From NCBI GenBank assembly GCA_900316615.1, contig ONDU01000005.1, positions 1-64,000 on the forward strand: DNA of 64,000 bases. The letters run 5' to 3'. The position numbers and the translations under genes are program-made. The stretch's first letter is position 1. Each line of letters opens with the position of its first letter. This DNA comes from an uncultured Eubacteriales bacterium (lineage in GTDB: Bacteria > Bacillota > Clostridia > Oscillospirales > Acutalibacteraceae). Shown here in pieces: positions 23,781 through 30,269 of this stretch. Under the pieces are notes generated by a model that saw nothing but the letters and a program-made list of their open reading frames with translations, ran no database searches and was not told the DNA's origin.

Positions 23781-24800
23781 ATGAATGATATTAAAATTTC
23801 GGTTATAATACCAAGCTACAACGCTGAAAAATATATAGCACGCTGTATAGACTCGGTTCTGAATACTGGATATGATAATCTCGAAATTATCTGCATAAAT
23901 GACGGAAGTAAGGACGGAACTCTTGCAGTTCTGCGTGATTACGAAAAAAAATATGACAGCATAAAGGTAATAGATATACCAAACGGTGGAGTTTCAAGAG
24001 CAAGAAATCTCGGTATTGAAAAAATAAGCGGTGATTTTGTAACTTTTATAGATGCTGATGACTGGATTCATCCTCAGTTTTTCAGTATTTTGCTGGATGC
24101 CCAGCAAAAATATGACTCAGATATAAGTATCGGCAATTATACTAAGATAAAAGAGTATTACATAGACAAAGAATTTACTATTAATGAGTCAGATATTAAA
24201 TTTTTTGAGGGTGATTCATTCTTAGAATACGGTATATATGAAGGTTCTTCTTGTATGAGATTATACAGAGCTTCGCTTATAAAGAATATAAGATTTTATA
24301 CAGATATTAAATACGGAGAAGATACATTATTTAACCTCAGTTTATATGCAAATAACATTGATATAAAAGCTACTGTTACCAATTGCATAGTATATTATTA
24401 CTATATGACTCCAGGCTCCAGCACATCTAAATTAGAATTAGACAAGTATATACATACATTTAAAAAATATAGAGATATTGTTGAAGAAGAAAATGATCCA
24501 AGAAAAGCTAAAATTTATCTTTCTAAGTCTATACCGGATTGTCTTTCTTGCAGCCTTCGTGTTAAATATAGTGATAATAAAAAAACAGCAAATAAAGAGC
24601 TTAATAAGGTTCTGTTTGACAGCCTTAAGCTTGCTAAAAAATATAAATGCTTCCCGTTTTCAAAATATATGTACTTTCAGGTTTTTGCAAAATTTCCGTT
24701 TGTTTACAGGTGGTTCAGAATTATGAATGACCCGACAATACGTGAATGGGAAAAGTTGGAAAATAAAAAATATAAACAAAACAAAAATAAAAAAGCATAA
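23781..24800 (+). CDS. Family 2 glycosyltransferase
   Basis: A 339-residue GT-A transferase. Motifs: SVIIPSYNAEKYIARCIDSV at the start, CINDGSKDGT, NGGVSRARNLG and metal-binding FIDADDWI near residue 95. The C-terminal third is Lys/Tyr-rich and ends in a tail of Lys and Asn. It is unlike the pair at 4.7-6.6 kb beyond the shared core. It lies just after the adhE terminator, with a weak AAGGGG site 10 nt before ATG, and no obvious partner gene follows. The middle and end look richer in A and T than the flanking genes, which could mean recent acquisition. Function: sugar transfer to a surface glycan, substrate unknown. Confidence 0.8.
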   Translation: MNDIKISVIIPSYNAEKYIARCIDSVLNTGYDNLEIICINDGSKDGTLAVLRDYEKKYDSIKVIDIPNGGVSRARNLGIEKISGDFVTFIDADDWIHPQFFSILLDAQQKYDSDISIGNYTKIKEYYIDKEFTINESDIKFFEGDSFLEYGIYEGSSCMRLYRASLIKNIRFYTDIKYGEDTLFNLSLYANNIDIKATVTNCIVYYYYMTPGSSTSKLELDKYIHTFKKYRDIVEEENDPRKAKIYLSKSIPDCLSCSLRVKYSDNKKTANKELNKVLFDSLKLAKKYKCFPFSKYMYFQVFAKFPFVYRWFRIMNDPTIREWEKLENKKYKQNKNKKA

Positions 24801-24882
24801 ATATAAAGTTGACGATATAGAGGGATATTTTAAGATTGCAGGAACAGGAAAAAATAAAACTGATAAAGGATATGCAAAGAAG

Positions 24883-24918
24883 TAACCCTAACGCCAGATT
24901 GGCAGTGTTTTTGGGTTA
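24883..24918 (+). terminator. probable intrinsic terminator after the glycosyltransferase
   Basis: TAACCC (24883-24888) pairs with GGGTTA (24913-24918), with an inner GCCA/TGGC pair and a T-run inside the 3' arm. It is imperfect, so moderate confidence. The 80 bases before it hold no gene that I can support. Confidence 0.4.
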
Positions 24919-24957
24919 AGCTGTGATATTGATTTTTATGTACAATCAACATTATTC

Positions 24958-24986
24958 TTGACAAACGGGTGCAGTTCTATTATAAT
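24958..24986 (+). promoter_or_regulatory. Consensus SigA promoter of the tyrS T-box leader
   Basis: TTGACA (24958-24963), 17-nt spacer, TATAAT (24981-24986). Transcription should begin near 24993, at the 5' end of the T-box RNA. Confidence 0.85.
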
Positions 24987-24992
24987 TAATAG

Positions 24993-25313
24993 CAATATCA
25001 GGAAGCCGTGAGCAGATGAAGTAGCAGCAATATGGGAGCTTAAGAGAGGTCGTGGAAGGTGAGAACGGCTGTACCTTTGCTGTGAAGTTACCTCTGTGAG
25101 CTATGCTGCCGAAAGTACATATAATTTGTCAGTGCTTTTAGACTTGTATTTTATGTACCGTGTAGGTATCATCGGGTAAGCCCGTTACAGCTTTGGAATA
25201 TACAAATATTCCCTGAGACTGCCGAAAGGCGGTAAATAGAGGTGGTACCACGGACTTTAGGGTCAGTTCGTCCTCTGTGTAATGCAGTTTTTACACAGAG
25301 GGCTTTTTTTATT
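24993..25313 (+). promoter_or_regulatory. T-box riboswitch (tyrosine) upstream of tyrS
   Basis: A ~320-nt leader with the invariant T-box sequence AGAGGTGGTACCACGG at 25238-25253. A terminator follows at 25272-25310: CCTCTGTGTAA pairs with TTACACAGAGG, then seven T. Stem I is recognisable: GCAGCA (near 25024) with TGCTGC (near 25105), and AGAGGT with ACCTCT. A TAC (Tyr) triplet at 25089-25091, preceded by GAA, is the likely specifier; another TAC at 25072 is an alternative. Uncharged tRNA-Tyr would pair with specifier and T-box, favouring the antiterminator and tyrS expression. Confidence 0.93.
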
Positions 25314-25347
25314 TTTATTATTTGAGAAAACATCAGGAGGAATGAAA

Positions 25348-26571
25348 ATGGGAGTTTACGAAGAGCTTATAGAAAGAGGATTAATAGCTCAGGTAACAAA
25401 CGAGGAAGAAATAAGAGAAATGATAAACAACGGCAAGGCTACATTCTACATCGGCTTTGACCCTACAGCTGACAGTCTGCATGTAGGACATTTTATGGCA
25501 TTATGTTTGATGAAGCGTCTGCAAATGGCAGGAAACAAGCCTATAGCGTTAATAGGCGGGGGTACGGCTATGATAGGCGACCCTACAGGAAGAACCGATA
25601 TGCGTCAGATGATGACAAAGGAAGTAATACAGCACAATGTAGAATGCTTCAAGATACAAATGAGCCGTTTCATAGATTTTTCTGATGAAAAAGCAATGCT
25701 TGTAAACAATGCAGACTGGCTGCTTGACCTTAATTATGTCGGTATGCTTAGAGAAGTCGGTGCACATTTCAGCGTTAACAGAATGCTTACAGCGGAATGC
25801 TACAAGCAGCGTATGGAAAAAGGCTTGAGCTTTCTTGAATTTAACTATATGATAATGCAGGCATACGATTTTTACGTGCTTTACAACAAATACGGCTGTA
25901 ATATGCAGTTCGGCGGAGATGACCAGTGGAGCAATATGCTTGCAGGAACTGAGCTTATAAGAAGAAAGCTTGGAAAAGATGCTCATGCTATGACAATAAA
26001 TCTTTTGCTCAACTCAGAGGGAAAGAAAATGGGAAAAACGCAGTCCGGAGCGGTATGGCTTTCAGCAGAAAAAACAAGTCCCTACGATTTCTACCAGTAC
26101 TGGAGAAATGTTGACGATGGTGACGTAATAAAATGCCTGAAAATGCTCACATTTCTTCCGCTTGATAAGATAGCCGAGCTTGAAAAGCTCGAGGGAAGCG
26201 AGCTTAACAAGGCAAAGGAAATACTCGCATATGAGCTTACAGAGCTTGTTCACGGCAGAGAAGAGGCAGAAAAGGCTCAGGCAACAGCAAGAGCATTATT
26301 TTCAGACAAGGCAAATGATGAAAATATGCCTACAACTGAGATTACAGAAGAAGATTTGGCTGAAAACGGAGTAGGAGTTCTCGGACTTCTTTGCAAAGCA
26401 GGACTTACAGCTTCAAACGGAGAAGCAAGAAGGCTTGTAGTACAGGGCGGAATATCAGTAAATGACGAAAAGGTAAGCGACCCTAAAAAGACAGTAAGCA
26501 GAGAAGAGCTTCTGAAAGGCATAGTAATCAAAAAGGGCAAGAAGATATTCCATAAAGTAATCCTCAAATAA
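25348..26571 (+). CDS. tyrS: Tyrosyl-tRNA synthetase
   Basis: Start placed at ATG 25348, 7 nt after AGGAGG; an ATG at 25342 is too close to the site and the longer frame runs into the terminator. This gives 407 residues. It is a class I synthetase with the HIGH-type motif HVGH at residues 45-48, the KMSKS-type motif KKMGKT, tyrosine-binding residues in [14 protein letters not shown] and GGDDQWSN, and a C-terminal S4 RNA-binding domain (~345-405, [16 protein letters not shown]). It charges tRNA-Tyr. Expression is controlled by the T-box just upstream. A hairpin repeat and a strong terminator follow. Confidence 0.97.
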   Translation: MGVYEELIERGLIAQVTNEEEIREMINNGKATFYIGFDPTADSLHVGHFMALCLMKRLQMAGNKPIALIGGGTAMIGDPTGRTDMRQMMTKEVIQHNVECFKIQMSRFIDFSDEKAMLVNNADWLLDLNYVGMLREVGAHFSVNRMLTAECYKQRMEKGLSFLEFNYMIMQAYDFYVLYNKYGCNMQFGGDDQWSNMLAGTELIRRKLGKDAHAMTINLLLNSEGKKMGKTQSGAVWLSAEKTSPYDFYQYWRNVDDGDVIKCLKMLTFLPLDKIAELEKLEGSELNKAKEILAYELTELVHGREEAEKAQATARALFSDKANDENMPTTEITEEDLAENGVGVLGLLCKAGLTASNGEARRLVVQGGISVNDEKVSDPKKTVSREELLKGIVIKKGKKIFHKVILK

Positions 26572-26618
26572 AAAAGCATACGCAAAACGAATGCGGAGAA
26601 AAAACATAAGGTTTAGGT

Positions 26619-26689
26619 CAAGCCTTTTCAAAGGCTTGCGGGTCGAGGGCAGAGCCCTCGTCAGGATTTTTAAGGGTGAAGCCCTTAAA
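26619..26689. repeat. Second hairpin repeat family, copy A
   Basis: Three perfect hairpins in a row: CAAGCCTT with loop TTCA (26619-26638), CGAGGGC with loop AGA (26644-26660), TTTAAGGG with loop TGAAG (26669-26689). The last two, with the spacer TCAGGATT between them, recur at 34883-34929 with paired changes in the first stem (CGAGGGC versus CAAAGGC). It lies about 50 nt after the tyrS stop and before its terminator. It shares the short-loop hairpin style, but not the outer stem, of the main repeat family. Confidence 0.75.
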
Positions 26690-26710
26690 CTCCCAATGCT
26701 TAAAAGCTGC

Positions 26711-26755
26711 AAAAAGCCGTCCCGTATCAAATATTTCGATACGGGACGGCTTTTT
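26711..26755. terminator. strong bidirectional terminator between tyrS and the secreted-protein gene
   Basis: AAAAAGCCGTCCCGTATC (26711-26728) pairs perfectly with its complement (26738-26755). The 18-bp stem is flanked by A-run and T-run. It serves both converging genes. Confidence 0.92.
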
Positions 26756-26788
26756 GAGAGAACAAAACAATATATATTTATCTTAATC

Positions 26789-26836
26789 TTAGGTAATATC
26801 TGTTTAATCAGGTTAGGTAATATCTGTTTAATCAGG
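26789..26836. repeat. perfect 24-bp tandem duplication
   Basis: A 24-bp unit beginning TTAGGTAATATCTG and ending TTAATCAGG occurs twice in exact tandem (26789-26812 and 26813-26836), just beyond the stop of the minus-strand secreted-protein gene. Two identical copies suggest a recent duplication. Confidence 0.85.
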
Positions 26837-26845
26837 GCAGGTTAA

Positions 26846-27313
26846 TTAAAGACAACCTCTTTCAAAGCCTCTGATACTTACTTTTCCGTTTTCATTAACG
26901 CTTACGTGAAGAATAATAGTTCTCCAGTCTTCTGTGCTTGAGTTTTCTACATAATCAAAACGGATAAATGTATCACCGGCTTTAGTACCCTTTACAACAA
27001 AGGTGTACTCCTGTTTCTGTGCGTCAAAGGAAGCACTGCCTTCAACCTCACCTGTACTATCGTCATCAGTCCAATTCTTTACACAACGACAATTATCTCC
27101 GGAAGCATTTACACCGGAAACCGACTTTATAACCTCAAAGTCATTGTTTCTGTTGAGAAAAGTCAGGTCACGGAACTGATCTATAATCTGAACATTGTCA
27201 TTTTCCTCAGAACAGTTAGCTGATACGGAAACTGCACTGAGACAGGAAACTGCACAGATAGCGGAAAGTACGATTGCTGTAGCTCTTACTCTTAAAGACT
27301 TTGAATTTTTCAT
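26846..27313 (-). CDS. Small secreted protein, possibly chagasin/I42-like
   Basis: Start placed at ATG 27313 after AAAGGTG; the GTG at 27325 overlaps that site. This gives 155 residues with a clear signal peptide (basic start, hydrophobic core, cut near VSA-NCS). The mature ~120 residues are acidic and probably all beta: a loop with SGVNASGDNCRCVKNW, then QEYTFVVKGTKAGDTFIRFD and a final strand pair. The pattern of a Gly-rich loop, an F-x-V-K-x-x-x-AGDT strand and a following aromatic strand recalls the chagasin-type cysteine-protease inhibitors (I42), but the NPTTGY motif is not there, so I hold this weakly. It has its own promoter and a terminator, so it is a single-gene unit. Confidence 0.6.
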   Translation of the reverse strand: MKNSKSLRVRATAIVLSAICAVSCLSAVSVSANCSEENDNVQIIDQFRDLTFLNRNNDFEVIKSVSGVNASGDNCRCVKNWTDDDSTGEVEGSASFDAQKQEYTFVVKGTKAGDTFIRFDYVENSSTEDWRTIILHVSVNENGKVSIRGFERGCL

Positions 27314-27403
27314 AATTTTTAACACCTTTCTTAAATCACAATAATCATTAAATAGTTTTGTATTTACTAGGTTAATTACTTTAGTTCTTAACCTGTTGTA
27401 TAC

Positions 27404-27432
27404 ATATTAACACACATAGTTGATTTTGTCTA
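27404..27432 (-). promoter_or_regulatory. promoter of the secreted-protein gene
   Basis: On the minus strand, TAGACA (27432-27427), 17-nt spacer, TAATAT (27409-27404). An inverted repeat AGGTTAA / TTAACCT (27369-27375 and 27388-27394) follows in the leader and could be an operator. Confidence 0.55.
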
Positions 27433-27508
27433 TGCTTTTTTTGAAAAAATTTAAAAAATTTTTTTCATTGATTTTTTTATTAGTTTTTCAATAAATCGGT
27501 CAAATTTA

Positions 27509-27537
27509 TTGAAAAAAATCAGAATTTATAGTATAAT
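27509..27537 (+). promoter_or_regulatory. SigA-type promoter of the mscL leader or an ncRNA
   Basis: TTGAAA (27509-27514), 17-nt spacer, TATAAT (27532-27537), preceded by A/T-rich DNA. It lies about 280 nt before the mscL start. Confidence 0.75.
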
Positions 27538-27543
27538 TAACGA

Positions 27544-27819
27544 CGTGGATTTGGCTAATTCATAAATCTGCACAATTTTTCGGGAGGTGTGCTAAATTTT
27601 AACCGTTTGCAGTTGTGATATGCAACAACGGTTCTGCGTTTTGGAAACTGTGAGATACACAAAATAATGCGGAAAATTTTCAGAAGAATAAAGAGCTTGC
27701 AGCAATATGCATAAGCATATCGCCCCGTTTGTCAGATAATACACTGCGGCAGGTACTGATATTATTTTTAAATTGTCAGGCTTTCCGTTAAATATATTAA
27801 TGAGGTGTGATGATAAATT
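27544..27819 (+). ncRNA. ~275-nt structured leader or small RNA before mscL
   Basis: A strong promoter drives this stretch, which has no ORF of note. Hairpins can be seen: GCAC/GTGC around 27571-27593, AACCGTT/AACGGTT closing a second stem at ~27600-27632 with an inner GTTG/CAAC, and GCATAT/ATATGC-type pairs near 27706-27720. I find no match to riboswitch motifs I know (c-di-AMP, c-di-GMP, M-box, SAM, preQ1) and no convincing terminator before mscL. It is either a long regulatory 5' UTR of mscL or a small RNA such as 6S; I cannot decide by eye. Confidence 0.45.
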
Positions 27820-28296
27820 ATGAAAAAGTTCTTTGGAGAGTTTAAGGAATTTGTAATGAGAGGAAATGTTCTTGATTTGGCAGTAGCTGTAATCATCGGT
27901 GCTGCGTTCCAGAACATAGTAACTTCACTCACGGACAACATTATTTCTCCTATTCTCGGATTGTTTACGAAAATGAATTTTGACCAGCTTGTACTTAAAT
28001 TCACTTTCCCCGATGTTATAGGCGGAGGCGAAGGTACGCAAGTAGTAATAAAGTACGGTGCATTTATCACGTCCGTAATCAACTTCCTGATTATGGCTCT
28101 GATAATCTTCCTTATCGTAAAGGCAATCAACAAGCTTCTGTCAATCGGCAAGAAGAAGCAGGAAGAGGAAGAAGCTGCTACTACAAAAGAGTGTCCTTAC
28201 TGTAAGAGCGAAATTGCAATAGAGGCTACAAGATGTCCTCATTGTACATCTAAGCTCGAAGGCTTTGAGGAAGAGGTTTCTTCAGCAAAAAAATAA
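27820..28296 (+). CDS. mscL: Large-conductance mechanosensitive channel with zinc-ribbon tail
   Basis: 158 residues. The first ~105 are MscL: an amphipathic N-terminal helix (KKFFGEFKEFVMRGNVLDLA), the Gly/Ala-rich pore helix M1 (AVAVIIGAAF), a periplasmic loop and M2 (VINFLIMALIIFLIVKAIN). The pentameric channel opens under membrane tension to release solutes on osmotic downshock. After the cytoplasmic helix (KKKQEEEEAA) there is an added four-Cys zinc ribbon, CPYC and CPHC at about 127-144. Such a tail is absent from E. coli MscL but seen in Clostridia; its role is unclear. A long promoter-driven leader precedes it. Confidence 0.92.
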   Translation: MKKFFGEFKEFVMRGNVLDLAVAVIIGAAFQNIVTSLTDNIISPILGLFTKMNFDQLVLKFTFPDVIGGGEGTQVVIKYGAFITSVINFLIMALIIFLIVKAINKLLSIGKKKQEEEEAATTKECPYCKSEIAIEATRCPHCTSKLEGFEEEVSSAKK

Positions 28297-28360
28297 TTTT
28301 GGCTGATAAATAATAATTGATTACGAAATAAATTAATTTGACGAACGGAGGATAAGGCTG

Positions 28361-29338
28361 TTGTTACATAAGAAGAAAATAAAAAACCACTATCCTATAT
28401 TGGTAAGCCTGGTATTTTTTATATACGTAAGTGCCACAGCATTTATTCTTATATTTTCCGCAAGCATAGGTTCGGTTCTTGCCAGCGAAAAAAATCTGAT
28501 AGGCTCACTGCCCTATGTTACAACGCTTGACGTACAGGAAGATTTTGTGAAAATCGACGTGGACAACAACAGAATATATTACGGACCTTTGGTATTGGTA
28601 AACAACTACTATAGCTGCAAGTTTGATGGTGAAGAGCTTCAGGTGGTGCTTGAGAACAGAAGCAGTCAGAAATACGGTGCAGCTGACTATAACGTAAGGG
28701 TCAACAAGGTTGTTATGGAAAACCTTGATAAAATGCTTTCCGATTTTTACGATGTGACAGGGAAGAAAAATCTTTACGTTGTAAGCGGCTACAGAAGCAA
28801 GACCTTACAGGCTGAGCTTTATTCTGAGGACGCTGCAAAGAAAGCTGAAGATGACAGGGACAGTGCAAGAGAAGAGCTTGTCGCAATTCCCGGTTACAGC
28901 GAGCATCAGACAGGATATGCGGTTGACTTTTCCGTAATAGAAAAAGACGGAACAATGAGAGAACTAGACAACGAAGGAGAATATGCTTGGATACTTAATA
29001 ACTGTACAAAATACGGCTTTATTCTAAGATACCCGAAAGACAAGGTCGAGAAAACGCAAATAGGCTATGAAACGTGGCACTACAGATATGTAGGAGTACC
29101 GCATGCGGCATATATTATGCAGAATAAGCTTTGTCTTGAGGAATATATAGAACTTCTGAAAAAGCATACATTGTCTAACCCTCTGCATATGGCTGACGGC
29201 TCTTCGGCAAACTGGACGGTTTACTATGTTCCTGCACAAAGCGGAGATAAAACATCTATGCGGGTGCCAAGAGCAAGTGAGTATCAGATTTGCGGAAATA
29301 ACTGTGATGGTTTTGTCGTTGCTGTGAAAACGGTTTAA
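28361..29338 (+). CDS. VanY-type D-alanyl-D-alanine carboxypeptidase (M15)
   Basis: 325 residues from a TTG start after CGGAGG. One N-terminal membrane span (~10-35) leaves the enzyme outside. The M15 domain (~125-265) shows YVVSGYRSKTLQAELY, the zinc ligands in SEHQTGYAVDFS (His and Asp) and the third ligand in TWHYRYVG. It trims the terminal D-Ala from peptidoglycan stem peptides. About 60 residues follow the domain. No van genes are nearby, so it is a housekeeping cell-wall enzyme. It is followed by an intrinsic terminator. Confidence 0.88.
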   Translation: MLHKKKIKNHYPILVSLVFFIYVSATAFILIFSASIGSVLASEKNLIGSLPYVTTLDVQEDFVKIDVDNNRIYYGPLVLVNNYYSCKFDGEELQVVLENRSSQKYGAADYNVRVNKVVMENLDKMLSDFYDVTGKKNLYVVSGYRSKTLQAELYSEDAAKKAEDDRDSAREELVAIPGYSEHQTGYAVDFSVIEKDGTMRELDNEGEYAWILNNCTKYGFILRYPKDKVEKTQIGYETWHYRYVGVPHAAYIMQNKLCLEEYIELLKKHTLSNPLHMADGSSANWTVYYVPAQSGDKTSMRVPRASEYQICGNNCDGFVVAVKTV

Positions 29339-29353
29339 AATTTAATATATAAC

Positions 29354-29396
29354 AAAAACAGACCGTTCTGAATAAAAAATCAGGCGGTCTGTTTTT
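29354..29396 (+). terminator. intrinsic terminator of the carboxypeptidase gene
   Basis: AAAAACAGACCG (29354-29365) pairs with CGGTCTGTTTTT (29385-29396), followed by T. Confidence 0.9.
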
Positions 29397-29511
29397 TAAT
29401 AAAAACTTTGACAAAGCAAGACATACATTATGCAATTATAAAAAGGATTACCGTATAAATATACTGAAAAAGATTTTACTGCAAACAAAGTGTACCGAAT
29501 ACGAAAATATA

Positions 29512-29540
29512 TTGACAAACAGAGTGATTGATGGTAACAT
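29512..29540 (+). promoter_or_regulatory. promoter of the ABC transporter operon
   Basis: TTGACA (29512-29517), 17-nt spacer, TAACAT (29535-29540). A 12-bp tandem repeat lies in the transcribed leader. Confidence 0.65.
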
Positions 29541-29565
29541 TAAAGAAAGCTAACAACTGAAATAT

Positions 29566-29589
29566 TTAGCTGATTAATTAGCTGATTAA
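29566..29589. repeat. 12-bp tandem repeat, possible operator
   Basis: TTAGCTGATTAA occurs twice in exact tandem (29566-29577, 29578-29589), just upstream of the AAAGGGG site of the ABC ATPase. The junction GCTGATTAATTAGC is nearly palindromic. Such a site can bind a dimeric regulator and is well placed to control this operon; the regulator is unknown. Confidence 0.5.
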
Positions 29590-29605
29590 GAAAGGGGAAT
29601 GCAAT

Positions 29606-30265
29606 ATGGAGATTTTACGGACAGAAAATCTGGTAAAAAGCTATGGTGAGGGAGAAAACGTCTTTAATGCAGTAGACGGTATCTCAATGAGTGTGAATGA
29701 GGGCGAGTTTGTCACGATCCTCGGCTCCTCCGGCTCAACGCTTATGCACATACTGGGAGGAGTTGACAGACCTACAAGCGGAAAGGTAATTATCAGGGAG
29801 CAGGATATAAGTCAGATGTCACCTGATGAGCTTGCGGTATTCCGACGCAGAAACATAGGTATAGTATATCAGTTTTATAATTTGATTCCCGTGCTTACAA
29901 CAGAGGAAAATATCGCACTTCCGTGCAGTCTGGACGGAAAGAAGCCCGACAGGGAACGTCTTGATGAAATTATGAAGTCTATGGGTATATACGATAAGAG
30001 GAACAATCTTCCGAATGAACTTTCGGGCGGACAGCAGCAGCGTGTCGGCATAGCAAGAGCTATGATGAACAGACCTGCAATTCTTCTGTGTGACGAGCCT
30101 ACGGGAAATCTTGACAGCAAGTCAACGGAAGATATTATGACGATACTTAAGATTGCCAACAGGGAATTTAAGCAGACAATAATTATGATTACACACAATA
30201 TGGAAACAGCAAAGGATGCCGACAGGATTATCCGCATTCAGGACGGAAAAATCAGGGAGGTGTAA
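29606..30265 (+). CDS. ABC transporter ATPase (MacB/LolD type) lacking Walker A lysine
   Basis: 219 residues of a LolD/MacB-class ATPase paired with an FtsX-like permease. The Q-loop (VYQFYNLIP), signature NELSGGQQQR, Walker B ILLCDEP, D-loop and switch His (ITHN) are all present. The Walker A region reads LGSSGSTLMHILGG (residues 39-52), whereas the family has GSSGSGKSTLMH. Three residues, GKS or the equivalent SGK, are missing by an exact 9-nt deletion with the frame kept. Without the lysine the protein should not bind or hydrolyse ATP normally. The rest looks conserved, so the loss is probably recent, or a sequence error. The permease gene starts 4 nt after the stop. Confidence 0.9.
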   Translation: MEILRTENLVKSYGEGENVFNAVDGISMSVNEGEFVTILGSSGSTLMHILGGVDRPTSGKVIIREQDISQMSPDELAVFRRRNIGIVYQFYNLIPVLTTEENIALPCSLDGKKPDRERLDEIMKSMGIYDKRNNLPNELSGGQQQRVGIARAMMNRPAILLCDEPTGNLDSKSTEDIMTILKIANREFKQTIIMITHNMETAKDADRIIRIQDGKIREV

Positions 30266-30269
30266 AGCT

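Noticed and set aside
24801..24882. Possible small ORF tail after the glycosyltransferase (ending KTDKGYAKK)
   Set aside because: No start codon or ribosome site fits, and it is too short to support.
27544..27819. A named riboswitch before mscL
   Set aside because: I compared by eye with c-di-AMP, c-di-GMP, SAM, M-box and preQ1 consensus parts and found no convincing match, so I left it as an unassigned leader.
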